A DNA stretch of 64,000 nt from Mesocentrotus franciscanus (taxonomy: Eukaryota > Echinodermata > Echinoidea > Camarodonta > Strongylocentrotidae): contig CP137685.1 in NCBI GenBank assembly GCA_037976565.1, positions 23,041,796 to 23,105,795 of the forward strand, given 5' to 3'. Both the position numbers and the translations under genes were made by a program. The notes below the pieces were generated by a model, which saw only the letters and a program-made list of their open reading frames with translations, did not search any database and was not told the origin of the DNA. This document shows, one piece after another, positions 22,694 through 32,320 of the stretch. Every line of letters begins with the position of its first letter. Position 1 is the stretch's first letter.

Positions 22694-22922
22694 GTAATAA
22701 TGATAATAATAATGATAATAATAATGAAAATAATAATGATAATGATAATAGTACACTGTACTACTAATAATGATAATGATAATAATGGTAATGATAATAA
22801 TAATGATAATAAAAATGATAATAACAATATTATTATTAATAGTAGGCATAATAATAATAATGATAATGATGATGATGATAATAACAACAACAACATCAAC
22901 AGTACTAATAATAATAATGAGA
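22547..22922 (+). repeat. (AAT/GAT)n trinucleotide array
   Basis: About 375 bp of AAT, GAT and ATA triplets abutting the head of the SINE. The 211-codon minus frame (poly-Ile/Leu) and the others here are artefacts. Confidence 0.95.
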
Positions 22923-23007
22923 AGTAATTACAAATTGTTAAAGGTTTGTAGGCATAATACATTAGTAAAGTGCCATACTTGAAATTGTGTAATACAGATC
23001 CTGAGAT

Positions 23008-23380
23008 ACTGAGAAAAGTGCTTTCTATAAAGAACAAAAAATTGTTTGTTTTAAGAATGAAAATCAACGTTAAAACTTGACCGAACAGCCCTTGAAAGGT
23101 GTTCGTTAATATTCGGACAAACTAAGGGAAATCCCCTGGTGACTCAGGCTCAGCATGGAGTCTCCTCCCACAGCACACCGTTAAACAAATGACTTTAAAA
23201 ATTCATGGTTTTATTTCCTGGAGCGAAGAAAATTATGGTTTAAAATCACTGAGAAAATAATATACCTCCTATAAAGAACACATGTTGTTTTAAGAATGGA
23301 AAGAAGCATTCAACTTGGCCGAACAGCCCTTGAAAGTTGTTTATATTTTAGAATTAAAATCGTGAATATTTGGTTTCAGT
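23008..23380 (+). repeat. Old two-copy direct duplication, period ~240 bp
   Basis: 'actgagaaaa', 'ctataaagaaca', 'ttgttttaagaatg.aaa' and 'gaccgaacagcccttgaaag' occur in the same order in both halves (starts near 23008 and 23247). 'ggccgaacagcccttgaaag' is the most conserved block. Confidence 0.7.
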
Positions 23381-23967
23381 TAATGAATAGCTGCAACACA
23401 ACAGCGCACAATGCTAAACAGCCGTACAATATTATTGCTTACAGGACCCGGTTTTAAACGTTTAAGAGGCAAGGATAATATTAGGTCCATCGTCAGTTTC
23501 CTATATTGCTTCTAAACTGAAATAATATTTGTTTTAATACCACGGGGGCATTTTAAAAAATGATTTCGATATATGATTCTTTAGGTAGTATTGAGGTCTG
23601 TTGATATTGAGTTCGTTTAGCGTTTTAATGTAAACTGACCGGATGTAACCCCTCGAAAGTCATTTATTAATTCTCTCTATACGTATCATGTTGTCTATGA
23701 ACATATGTTATCATAGCCTGTATTTTCTGTACATATTTCCTTCTCCGACATACGCACAATATGATAGTGCATTATACACTGAACTGATACGGCTAACGGT
23801 TTTATAGTCATGTATTATGTGAGTATGTGGCCTTGAATGATTTCCTTTTGTTTTTGGAAGTGTATAAGATTTGATAAAGAATTTGAATAAAACATGGGTA
23901 AGAACCGTTTCGACCAGGCTATTAAACGAACCATGATGTAACTCACTTATCGAGGAAAACTCTTGTT
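23381..23967. other. unassigned sequence
   Basis: About 590 bp. Nothing recognised. Confidence 0.5.
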
Positions 23968-24514
23968 TTAAAGGGGAAGTCCACCCTGATATTAAGTTGA
24001 TTTTAATATAGGCAGCAAAAATAAGAGAATCAGGTCAGTTTATAAAGTGTGAGCAGTAACCGATTAAAAACAAGAACGTTATGAATTTTGTTAAGGTGAG
24101 ATCAATCAAACACAATATGGCAACTCTGCGACGTATCTTGCGAGGTCCCCTTCCATTGCCGTGTACTAAAAAAACTTTAAACAATTATATTTTGCCTTTA
24201 GAAAATTTTCAATTATACATTCACCCTAAATGTAATTATTGCAAATATGTTTTTATACAACCCCTGTAAGAAACAATCTATTCCATCATCAATACATAAG
24301 AAAATGAATGTTTCTGAAATTTTCTGTACAGAGCAAACTGGAGCTCGCAAGATACGTCACATAGTTGCCAATTTGCGTATGATTGATCGCACCTTCAAAA
24401 AAAATCATAACTTTCTTAATTTTAATCGTTGTGTCATTTTCACTGACCCGTTTTCCTCATTTTTTATGCTTTTACTAAAAAACAACTTAATATCAGGATG
24501 AACTTCCCCTTTAA
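23968..24514. mobile_element. 547-bp foldback element with ~190-bp arms, TTAA type
   Basis: Outer ends tttaaaggggaagtccaccc and the inverse gaacttcccctttaaa; TTAA at both borders (23968-23971, 24511-24514). The arms keep pairing inward through 'cctgatattaagttg', 'aacgttatga.tttt', 'gatcaatca' and 'gacgtatcttgcgag', to about 190 bp each. Plus frames at 24081-24269 and 24247-24501 are simply the two arms; there is no transposase. It shares TTAAAGG ends with families A, D and E. Confidence 0.85.
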
Positions 24515-24721
24515 ACTTGGCAGAAAGATTGTCTCTCATCCAAAAATGTTCATGTCCATTTGAACACTCAATGCTTCACGAACTCACGTCGCACGGTCCT
24601 TGAATGTTGTATATGTAATCTATATGGTGTATAAACACTCTTTATTAATGTTAAAAGGCTAATTATAGTAGGATAACTAGGAACCATTAACATGCCCCGA
24701 TGCCCGTATGTATCGTGTTAC

Positions 24722-24935
24722 GGAGCTAACTTAGTCTGCATGCGCAGACTCTTATTTGACACGTTACCTCAATTTCTAAATCCTTGAGTAAAGCCTAGCT
24801 CTGACAGTCTTTGGCTGTGTCCGGAGCAGCTAAAGTACAGAACCTGTGCAGTATGCTGTCAGCCTAGTCTCAGAGTGCAGACACTGTTACGCACAACGTC
24901 TGACAAGGGTTTGTGCATGCAAACTAGAGCTAACA
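24722..24935 (+). repeat. Dispersed repeat H (copy 1)
   Basis: Shares 'gcctagctctg..agtct', 'cagctaaagtacagaacctg', 'gtcagcctagtctcagagt' and 'aagggtttgtgcatgcaaac' with copies at 37.64 kb (plus) and 54.84 kb (minus). It begins with a small palindrome 'agtctgcatgcgcagact'. The nature of the family is unknown. Confidence 0.7.
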
Positions 24936-24992
24936 AGGCCAATAAAGTTTTCTTGTGATGAATGTCGTTTGGCTGCTGTATTATAACATGCT

Positions 24993-25976
24993 TTAAAGGT
25001 ACTATGTCCCATTTGCAGGCCAAAATATGAAAAGGTTAAATTCCACCGGCATTCGAAAGATAATACTAATTTAGAACTTCCCTCAAAACGAAAGGGCTTG
25101 AAAATGTCTTTTTGTGGGAAAATAACGACCGTTAGTTGTCGAATCGACTTAAGGGATTGCAATCCTTTTAGTAAATAGTCTGATTTTCAGACCCTTGTAC
25201 CGAATGGTCGTACGTTTTGTGCTGCACAAAGATTCAATCAGTTTAATTTTGGCCATTACAAGAAGTGGGTTATTGATGTAGACAAATGCTCATGTACCCT
25301 TTACAGCTCATTTTATGTATGTTATTACCAAAGAAAAAAAAGAAGTCAGTCAGTCACTCAATAGTGTCTGACAGTGAAGTCTGGAAAGTAAACGGGTTTC
25401 CTTGCATAATTTGAATACTAGGACACTGCTAACGTTTAAATTTCACAGATAGGACATACGTGACATATTCATAATTCCCGCAAAGTTCTACAGAATTTGA
25501 TGTTGGCTGCATATGGGATATAGGGTGCGTTTATCGGGTCTTGCCACTAGATATGTACATATCGAACCCCACTATCGAACCCCACTATCGAACCCCACTA
25601 TACGAACGTGATTTTCGGGATGTCGCGTTTATCGTCTCTTCACGATTCAAAATAAAGGCCTTGTCTCTGCGCAGCTGCTTTGCGCCGTTTGACCCTGGAA
25701 GCAGATTAGCCTGGGAAGGTCCATAGAGCTATATGGGAAGGTCCGATTTGTATGTGGGGTTCAAAACAGCTTTGCGTTTATCGTGTCTCAGAAACGTGAT
25801 TCTGGCTGTATGTCACATTCAAAACGCACCTTTTTCGGCGTTACAATATGCCCATATCTAAAGACGTTTGAAATAGGGCTTTGCGTTTATCGCCTTAAAA
25901 ATTTGCCTGAAAGACGTTTGAAAACGCTGATTCTAGGCAAAAATTTGGTCGATAAACGCGACCATAGTACCTTTAA
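24993..25976 (+). mobile_element. Family E element with nested insertion
   Basis: Left end ttaaaggtactatgtcccat and the right end inverse atagtacctttaa with TTAA borders. The body matches the copy at 50337-50857 in opposite orientation ('aaaacgaaagggcttgaaaa', 'cacaaagattcaatcagttt', 'gtagacaaatgctcatg', 'tctgtgaaatttaaa' type blocks). The right end is split by an insertion at 25524-25963. Confidence 0.85.
25524..25963. mobile_element. 440-bp insert with 'ggtSgcgtttatcg' ends in family E
   Basis: It is flanked by ATAG on both sides (25520-25523, 25964-25967). The TIR is ggtgcgtttatcg / cgataaacgcgacc. Without it the host reads 'gggatatagtaccttt', as in the other family E copy. The motif 'gcgtttatcg' recurs internally near 25622, 25772 and 25884, and a 13-bp unit 'cgaaccccactat' is present three times at 25563-25601. 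No transposase is encoded. Confidence 0.8.
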
Positions 25977-26731
25977 CCATGGGCCTAGTAGGTCCATGCT
26001 TTAAACCGCGTTCTCAGTCACAACATTGTATGTTAAGAGCATTGATCAAGGAACATTACCGACAGTACTCGGATACCAGGAGAATAATTGATTGATGTTT
26101 GTTTTTAGATTTCAATGTAAATCACTATATGTAACCAGTTGAATTACGAAATGAATTCCTACACGATTGGCTTGGTAACGACGCTTGTTTTTTCTTGGTC
26201 ATTAACCGTGTATCTTCAATCCGAGGCGGTTGTAATCAATCTTCAAAGTTCAAAGGACATCTATATTTCAAACACAATGGTTGCTCTCGATGACTTTTAA
26301 GCTCACATGAATTTTAACCCGACATAGCAACAAAGATCCACATTTCAATATGAATATACAGTACAATACCTTGCACCGGGGAATGTTATAGTTCATGACT
26401 TGTTCTTGTGACGATACATCCACATTTGCAAAATATAATTTCATACGGTATTATTTTTTAGTACAATTTTCTCCCCCATCTTCCTCTCTCAGTTTCTTCT
26501 TCCATTCTCATATTCGAAATCGTTGTCAGTAAGTATATTCAGTTTATTCACTCTCACGAGGATGATTATCACTTGGCTCGGTTGGCCAGGAGAGTAAGCC
26601 CTACCTGTTCTTGGTGCTCTCTATAGCACGTAATGTTTACTTGGGTGTGTACGTGGTCTAACCCTAAAGCTTAAGATCAGTTTGTTCTAGTACCGGACTA
26701 CCAGCCACGCCCCGAATCAACATCGCTAAGG
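25977..26731. other. unassigned sequence
   Basis: About 750 bp with no supported feature. Confidence 0.5.
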
Positions 26732-27099
26732 TTAAAGAGAAAGTTGAGTTCTGGAAAAGGTGAAAAATAATTTGTGAGCTTTTTCATTCTTTTTATGCTA
26801 GTATGGAAGAGTACCTAGAAAAAAATGTCCCTTGAAAATGATGTCCCTTCGAATGCCCTCATATTCGAAATAAGACCAAGTAACAGCTAACTATTATGGA
26901 CCACATTTGTAACGCTAAATCTTTGTGTAGTCCCATATACACATTGTAGCACGACTAGGCCAAATTTGTACCATTTCTTAAAGATTCCAAAACCTCACAG
27001 TATACACCAATACTAATGTGCTACATGGTCAGCCTTTTCTGAGAAACTAAGGTTCTTTCACAATGCAATAGCATGTCCAGAACTCAATTTTATCTTTAA
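26732..27099 (+). mobile_element. Family D element (copy 2)
   Basis: TTAA at both ends (26732-26735, 27096-27099). Starts ttaaagagaaagttgagttc and ends gaactcaattttatctttaa. Internal landmarks are conserved ('aatgccctcatattcg', 'tcccatatacacatt', 'cctcacagtatacacc'). Confidence 0.85.
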
Positions 27100-27237
27100 G
27101 CTATGCATGTCAAATGGAGGTAGGTGGATTTAGCTTATGACAGTAGGATTTCAATGCAGGTTGGTACCAAAACAAAGAGATTGAACAACTGTTTTATGTG
27201 TGGGTGTAATATTAAGAGAGGCCAGGCCAAGGGTTCT
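27100..27237. other. unassigned spacer
   Basis: Short spacer between two oppositely oriented family D copies. Nothing recognised. Confidence 0.5.
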
Positions 27238-27650
27238 TTAAAGATAGAGTTGAGTACTGGGCCCTGTTTCATAAAACTTGTTATCGATAACAAGTCACAA
27301 TAACTGTTATAAGCTACTGAAATCGTGACATTTGATTGACTGAGAGCAAATTTGTCATACAAATTTAGCATGTGTTAGTGATAACAAGTTTTATGAAACA
27401 GGGCCCTTGTCATGTGATTAGATTGCCCCCGAAAATGTCTCGAAGCAATCGGGGAAGGTTGATTATGTAGTAGACTGCGACTCTGCGAGGTTTGGGGATG
27501 ATCAAAATGGAAGGAGATTGTTGAAAATATCATGCACTGCACACAGAAATGAGTATGTGGGAATGCAGTATACACTCACATGTTGCATGAAAGTTTAGGC
27601 CAAACTTTGCAGCTATTTCTGGTCATATTTTGAATATGTGGGTACAAGTA
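27238..27650 (-). mobile_element. Family D element (reverse copy, interrupted)
   Basis: Begins at TTAA with aagatagagttgagtactgg, is split by a MITE (27261-27404), and resumes 'cttgtcatg ... ggggaaggttgattatgtag ... gtcatattttgaatatg'. These are reverse-strand family D landmarks. It is cut at its right end by a family F element starting at 27649. It forms an inverted pair with the copy at 26.7 kb. Confidence 0.7.
27261..27404. mobile_element. 144-bp MITE 'gccctgtttcataaaac' nested in family D
   Basis: TIR gccctgtttcataaaacttg and inverse caagttttatgaaacagggc are identical over at least 20 bp. They are followed inward by ttatcgataacaagt, so the left arm itself is also palindromic. The flanks (actgg / ccttg) look like a mutated 5-bp duplication of the host site. 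It is related to the MITE at 28367. Confidence 0.85.
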
Positions 27651-27749
27651 CAGTCGAACCTGTCTTAGTAGCCACCTCTCTATAAAGGCCACCTGTCTTT
27701 AAAGGCCACCTGTCTTTAGTAGCATTTTGTTCTCCCTCGAAAGAGAGAG

Positions 27750-27811
<62 letters not shown>

Positions 27812-27908
27812 ATGTGTGTTTTAGAACCTGTCTGGAAAGGCCACCTGTCTTCAGTGGCCACTTTTTTCCGTTTTCCGTGGGTGGCCTTAATAGACAGGTT
27901 TGACTGTA
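27649..27908. mobile_element. Family F MITE with TA borders
   Basis: Ends tacagtcgaacctgtctta and inverse gacaggtttgactgta. The body repeats 'ggccaccTgtct' and its complement-like arrangement at both ends, with a (GT)n(GA)n tract in the middle. It is homologous to the elements at 5.87 and 40.33 kb. The TA borders suggest a Tc1/mariner-type MITE. Confidence 0.85.
27743..27810 (+). repeat. Compound (GA)(GT)(GA) microsatellite
   Basis: Runs of GA, GT and GA inside the family F element; not present in the other two copies. Confidence 0.95.
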
Positions 27909-28025
27909 GTTGAAGAACCATTCTTGGCAGGGGACATTTTTAGTATGATATTCTTCCGAACTGACATACTAAGAACGTGAAAGCTCTCAAATTATTTTCA
28001 TCTTTACCAGACCCCTGCTGCCTCT
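27909..28025. other. unassigned spacer
   Basis: Short spacer. Nothing recognised. Confidence 0.5.
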
Positions 28026-28541
28026 TTAAAGGCATCGTTTAACAATGCCAAATCGGAGATGCATAGCCCTACGTGTTATCAGCGTCTGTGATATGGTGTA
28101 ATATTGAAGCCCCAACAAAATTGCGCTTCAAAATGATCATGAATGCCTCAAAAAAGTAAAAATCTTTGAGTGACCGGTTTTACCATTCTCATTTCCCCCA
28201 ATAGACTGTGGTGTTATAAAAACCGTTGGGAAAACGGTTTTTGAAATTTCGAATTCCAATCATAAATATCTTGATAACCAGACGGGCGATCGGCTTGTAA
28301 GCGTCATGGGATTCCTGACTGACCTAAAGGTTTATAATTATGATTGCAGCATGAGCTAAATCCAGGGCCCCGTCTTACAACGAGTTGCGATTGATCCAAA
28401 TCAATCGCAAATCCTCTAATCAATCGCAAGTTTTCAGTCCCCTATCTCTTATGTACATAGTTGCGATTAATATCAACTCTTTGTAAGACAGGGCCCAGGA
28501 TTTTGTTTAGAATCTGAGACAAAGATACCCAATCCCTTTAA
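28026..28541 (+). mobile_element. Family A element with nested MITE
   Basis: TTAA at both ends (28026-28029, 28538-28541). Full family body from ttaaaggcatcgtttaacaa to aatccctttaa. It is interrupted at 28367-28494 by a 128-bp MITE; removing it restores 'gctaaatccaggattttg' exactly as in the copy at 59.9 kb. Confidence 0.9.
28367..28494. mobile_element. 128-bp MITE nested in family A, 5-bp TSD CCAGG
   Basis: Left gccccgtcttacaacgagtt and inverse of right gccctgtcttacaaagagtt match over about 40 bp. CCAGG flanks both sides (28362-28366, 28495-28499), while uninterrupted family A copies have one CCAGG here. An inner palindrome 'gcgattgatccaaatcaatcgc' is at the left arm. Confidence 0.9.
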
Positions 28542-30114
28542 CATTATCGATACCACGGGTCATTGCAGAATAGGCTTTCTTTAGCTTTCCATGATTTTAT
28601 TGCAGTTGTGAAATGTGGAACATAAAACAATATCACACTCTTGTTTCATTCTTTTTAACTTTTAATGTGAATTGAAAGGTGTGTAGCAGACATTCACTTC
28701 ATACTTGATCTTCAAAGAATATTATTGATTATGACAAATGGAATCTCCTTTGAAATTTAATTCTTCCCAGGGCCTATATAATATATAGGCCGTGGGAAGA
28801 ATCAAAATAAGAGACGGTCATTCTCATGGTAATGGTTTCTGTGCTGTCTGTATAACGAAAAACTAGACATTCAGCTCGATTCTTCTTTCGTTTTGATTTT
28901 TCAGGATGTACTTTATGCAACTTCGAAATCAGTTGACCCTTTCGAAAGTACTTGGCAGTAGACAATACAATCTATTAAGAAAGTAAAACCAATATATTTA
29001 CATGGGCAATAGGTTTATTGATGTGCATGGTTCCGCATTTGTGAGGACGGGTCATTATTAAAATTCCATTATGTAGGCGAAGAGCAGAGCGGTCGAGATC
29101 AAAACGAAAGCCCGATTTAACTGGGGGAAACCCATTTTTTATGAATTTATTAGTCTATTTATGATGACTTTGGTATAATATTCAATCATTTTAATGACCA
29201 CTCGTAGACATTGATAGATATGAGCTTTGGGAGTGTATTCTTGATGATATTTATATGTTTATAGATTAGTTTTATTTGGCATGGTATGGTTGTGAGATTC
29301 ACGTAAGGAATTTCTATTTTTAGATGAGGATACGTAGGAGTTCAAAGTCATATTTTTCGTGTGTCAAGATTTAAATTCCATTTGATCTACAAGTAGGTCA
29401 AATAAAGTAATTACGTTTGATATTTGTTTGACATGCAATCAGGATTCCTTGTTGGCAAACCATGGTCTACAGCGGGGGTAGCATGAGTCCAACCTTTGAG
29501 AGGGGGTACTGGACGTACGAGGTGCATGAAACAGTGCATGAAAAAGAAGTCTACCATGCAGGGAGGGGGCGAGGAAAGGAAACGTATCATTATTTTCACG
29601 TTGCATCCCTCGCCTCCATTTTCTCTCCCCTTCCCCTTCATTTTGAATCGTTCGATGCGGGAGGGGGCAGTGGCACGTAACCCCGTGCCTTCTCTCCCAC
29701 CCTGCAAGATATTCAAACCAACTTAAATAGGTCTTTAACGAATTTAACGCGTGCAGGATAAAGACATCGTAGTTAAAATTAAAATGGTTTAAATATAGAA
29801 TATGATATTTGTTACTGTCTTGTGAATTTCGTAAGATGTGAGTTGCATTAATTTCATGTAGTAGATGGTCCCGTTAAAAGTAGCATACGACCAAAACACA
29901 CATATTAATACGTTTAAGGGGAGAGCAGATGCCGTGAAATTGTTTCGAATTCCCGCTGATAATTATGAGCATTAGAGATTCCATGTAACCTCGCCCGATA
30001 ATCAATACTAATGATTCGGCTCTCAGCCGAGGTCTACCTGCTGCATGGATCGAGATGGGGAGGACCAAGGAAGATTAGATGAGAAACAGGGCAGGAAAGG
30101 GGGTGGAAAATACA
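28542..30114. other. unassigned sequence with a short palindrome
   Basis: About 1.6 kb. A 44-bp near-perfect palindrome at 28760-28803 (arms attcttcccagggcctatat / inverse) is the only clear structure. Overlapping open frames at 29411-29726 have no recognisable domain. No gene supported. Confidence 0.5.
28760..28803. repeat. Near-perfect 44-bp palindrome
   Basis: Arms 'attcttcccagggcctatat' and 'atataggccgtgggaagaat' pair with one mismatch and almost no loop. Confidence 0.85.
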
Positions 30115-30473
30115 TCCAACGAGGAAAGGATGATGAGGATAAGACGGAAAGAAGGAGAGAGAGAGATGAGAACACGAATGAGAGGCATATAAAGATAAAT
30201 ATAAGCAGACGTGGAGAGAGATGCAGACATAGAGAAACAGAGAAACGGAACAGTTTCCTGGACATAAAGGGACAGGAAGGGAACAGACAGAGAAGAGAGA
30301 ACTAGCCCATGGAGAGGCAGAGAGAGACAAACAAAGACAGACAAAGAAGAGAAAGACTGAGGTAGAAGAGAGAGAGGGGAAGGAGAGAGAGAGAGGGGGA
30401 AGGAGAGGGAGGGAGGGAGAGAGATGGGGAAGAAGAGAGAGAGAGGGGGAGGGAGGAAGAGAGATGGGGAAGG

Positions 30474-30504
<31 letters not shown>

Positions 30505-30541
30505 AGAGATGGGGAAGGAGAGAGAGAGAGAGAGAAGAAAA
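30115..30541 (+). repeat. Long homopurine (GA/GGGGA) tract
   Basis: More than 400 bp almost entirely of A and G on the plus strand, including a repeated 'gagagagagggggaagga' unit from 30368 onward. Several overlapping minus-strand Ser/Leu/Pro frames (up to 178 codons) arise from it and are not genes. Confidence 0.9.
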
Positions 30542-31179
30542 CAAAAACCTTTAAACAGTTTTTATGTTCTTTATGTTCGTGATTGATAAGGTAGGGGACA
30601 CTATAGACCAATTGACCTTACATCTTAGTTTGATTGATAAAGTGAGTGATTATTGATCTCTCATAGGAGTAGAATGTCTTTCAAGATGTAGGTTAATCTC
30701 ATCCATTTCACAAGATATTCACACTAAAGAGAGGGATGTTTTTATTTTGCATTAAACGACCTCTGTATTCATTTGTAGCAACAAAGTACCAGGTGATGAA
30801 GACATAGTAAACAAATGTAGAGACCATTTTAAAGATTTTGTAACTCCCAAAGTTTTCGTCAGAATTCCGTGGTTTTAGTTGGTGAATATTTCGCAAGCCC
30901 TACAAGTGCGTTCTTAATGATTCAAATGTGAGCCAGATTTCAATTGTATGGTATTTAATCATGTAAAATCTGCCTGATCGAGGTTTCCTATAATTATATC
31001 AATGACAATCGTATTTAAATGCTTGGATTCTATTTGGAGTTTTCAGTTGGACATATCGGATGCGGGTCACACGTATTTCGCAAGGCTGTCCCTGCATGGT
31101 TTCAAGCCTTTTTGTAATTTTATGTAGCAGAATTATATCTTACTCATATGTTTATATATTACTCATTGCGGATGTAGTA
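30542..31179. other. unassigned sequence
   Basis: About 640 bp upstream of the palindrome. I looked for Penelope-type reverse transcriptase or GIY-YIG coding and saw none. Confidence 0.5.
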
Positions 31180-31358
31180 TCGAAAATAATATCGCTAGTG
31201 ATATTCGTTTGTCTCGCAATGTATGGTCAATAAGGGATCTAAAACTTATCACCTGACGAAGTGTTGCAGCGGCACACGAAACGTCGTGATCTTTTAGATC
31301 CCTTATTGACCATACATTGCGAGACAAACGAATATCACTATAGCGATATTATTTTCGA
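31180..31358. mobile_element. 179-bp near-perfect palindrome, likely Penelope-like element relic
   Basis: The left arm 31180-31244 (tcgaaaataatatcgctagt ... gggatctaaaa) and right arm 31292-31358 are reverse complements over about 65 bp, with only a 2-base insertion in the right arm (ctatag versus ctag). The 47-base loop carries a hammerhead-like core, listed separately. Inverted terminal repeats with hammerhead motifs are known from Penelope-like retroelements. No reverse-transcriptase coding lies next to it, so this would be a solitary remnant. Confidence 0.6.
31248..31290 (+). ncRNA. Hammerhead-ribozyme-like motif
   Basis: The order of parts matches a type I hammerhead. Helix I 5' strand ATCAC (31248-31252), CTGACGA (31253-31259, fits CUGANGA), helix II GTGT/ACAC (31261-31264 with 31274-31277) closing a short loop, GAAA (31278-31281), ACGT, cleavage-site-like GTC (31283-31285), and helix I 3' strand GTGAT (31286-31290), complementary to ATCAC. 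Helix III would be only AC/GT, a self-complementary ACGT that could form between two molecules, as described for minimal hammerheads of Penelope-like elements. Odd points: one extra A (31260) between the GA and helix II, and helix I continues into the palindrome arms. Activity is untested. Confidence 0.5.
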
Positions 31359-31381
31359 GAATTATATCTTGCTTCCAATTT

Positions 31382-31622
31382 GTGGCGGTGCCGTGGTTAA
31401 GTGGTTCATTCACTTGACTCTCACTCCAAGGTTTGAGGGTTCGAATCCCAGCCCCCCACTCATATCCTTTGGCAAGACATTAATCCACATTTGGCACTCC
31501 AGCCCGATGTAAATCGGTACTTGGCAATCGCTGGGGTAATAATAATTGCAGGGCCCTCAGGAAGAACAGCAATGAAGCTGATCGGGCTTCCCTGGGTAAA
31601 CAAAGTTATTATAATTAGCCTA
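31382..31622 (+). mobile_element. tRNA-derived SINE followed by (TTA)n
   Basis: Head 'ggtgccgtggttaagtggtt', perfect B-box gggttcgaatccc, 'tttggcaagacattaatcca', then a different tail from the 20.8 kb copy: 'gctggggtaataataattgc', 'agggccctcaggaagaacag', 'gggcttccctgggtaaacaa'. This tail is shared with the copies at 51.7 and 63.5 kb. It begins 24 bp after the palindrome. Confidence 0.9.
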
Positions 31623-31626
31623 TTTC

Positions 31627-31684
<58 letters not shown>

Positions 31685-31738
31685 GTAATGATTATTATTA
31701 ATATTATTAATATCAATATTATTATTATTATTGTTATT

Positions 31739-31772
<34 letters not shown>

Positions 31773-31832
31773 GTTGTTGTTGTTGTTGTTGTTGTTGTTA
31801 TTATTATTATATTTATTTTTATAATTATTATC
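31623..31832 (+). repeat. (TTA)n array at SINE 3' end
   Basis: About 22 perfect TTA units followed by interrupted TTA/TTG triplets, expanding from the SINE tail. Confidence 0.95.
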
Positions 31833-32154
31833 ACCTTGACTTTTATCCCGTATTTTCCTTTATAAGATGAATTAAACATTTTATTTTCAAATGCATTTCA
31901 TCTTTGAATGTGAACTGGTAAACCTTGCATAGTACATGACAGACAGGAGACAGCTCGATACACTGTTTTAAGCACACAGACCGAACGTACATGATGTTAT
32001 TTAGAGAAGCAATGTCTGGTCTGTAAATCATTGTCCCATATGCTGAGATTTACGTGAGTAAACACTCGAACCCCAATAATGTTCGATCGTACAACCAGTT
32101 GCTCGGTATGCTGGGCTAATATTTACCAAGGCGGTAGGAAGAAATCGCGGAGTG
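31833..32154. other. unassigned sequence
   Basis: About 320 bp. Nothing recognised. Confidence 0.5.
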
Positions 32155-32320
32155 GAAGGTAGAGATGGGAAATGAGAGGGGAGTGGAAGAGAGAAAGAGG
32201 GGGAGAGAGAGAGAGAGAGAGAGAAAGGGGGAGAGGGAGGGATGGACAGCGTAGCGTCTGTGATAGGCAGGGAGAAATGGAGGGGGGAAAGAGTAGAGGG
32301 AGAGAGAAAGTGGACAAGGG
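32155..32320 (+). repeat. GA-rich purine tract
   Basis: Interrupted (GA)n and GGGGA tract. Ser/Leu/Pro minus frames here are artefacts. Confidence 0.85.

Noticed and set aside
22432..23067. 211-codon Ile/Leu-rich frame resembling a membrane protein
   Set aside because: It reads through an AAT array and SINE sequence; no genuine transmembrane gene.
24887..25162. 91-codon minus frame as a gene
   Set aside because: It lies antisense within family E; the corresponding strand of the other copy is not open in the same way.
30075..30611. 178-codon Ser/Leu/Pro-rich frame
   Set aside because: Complement of a GA homopurine tract.
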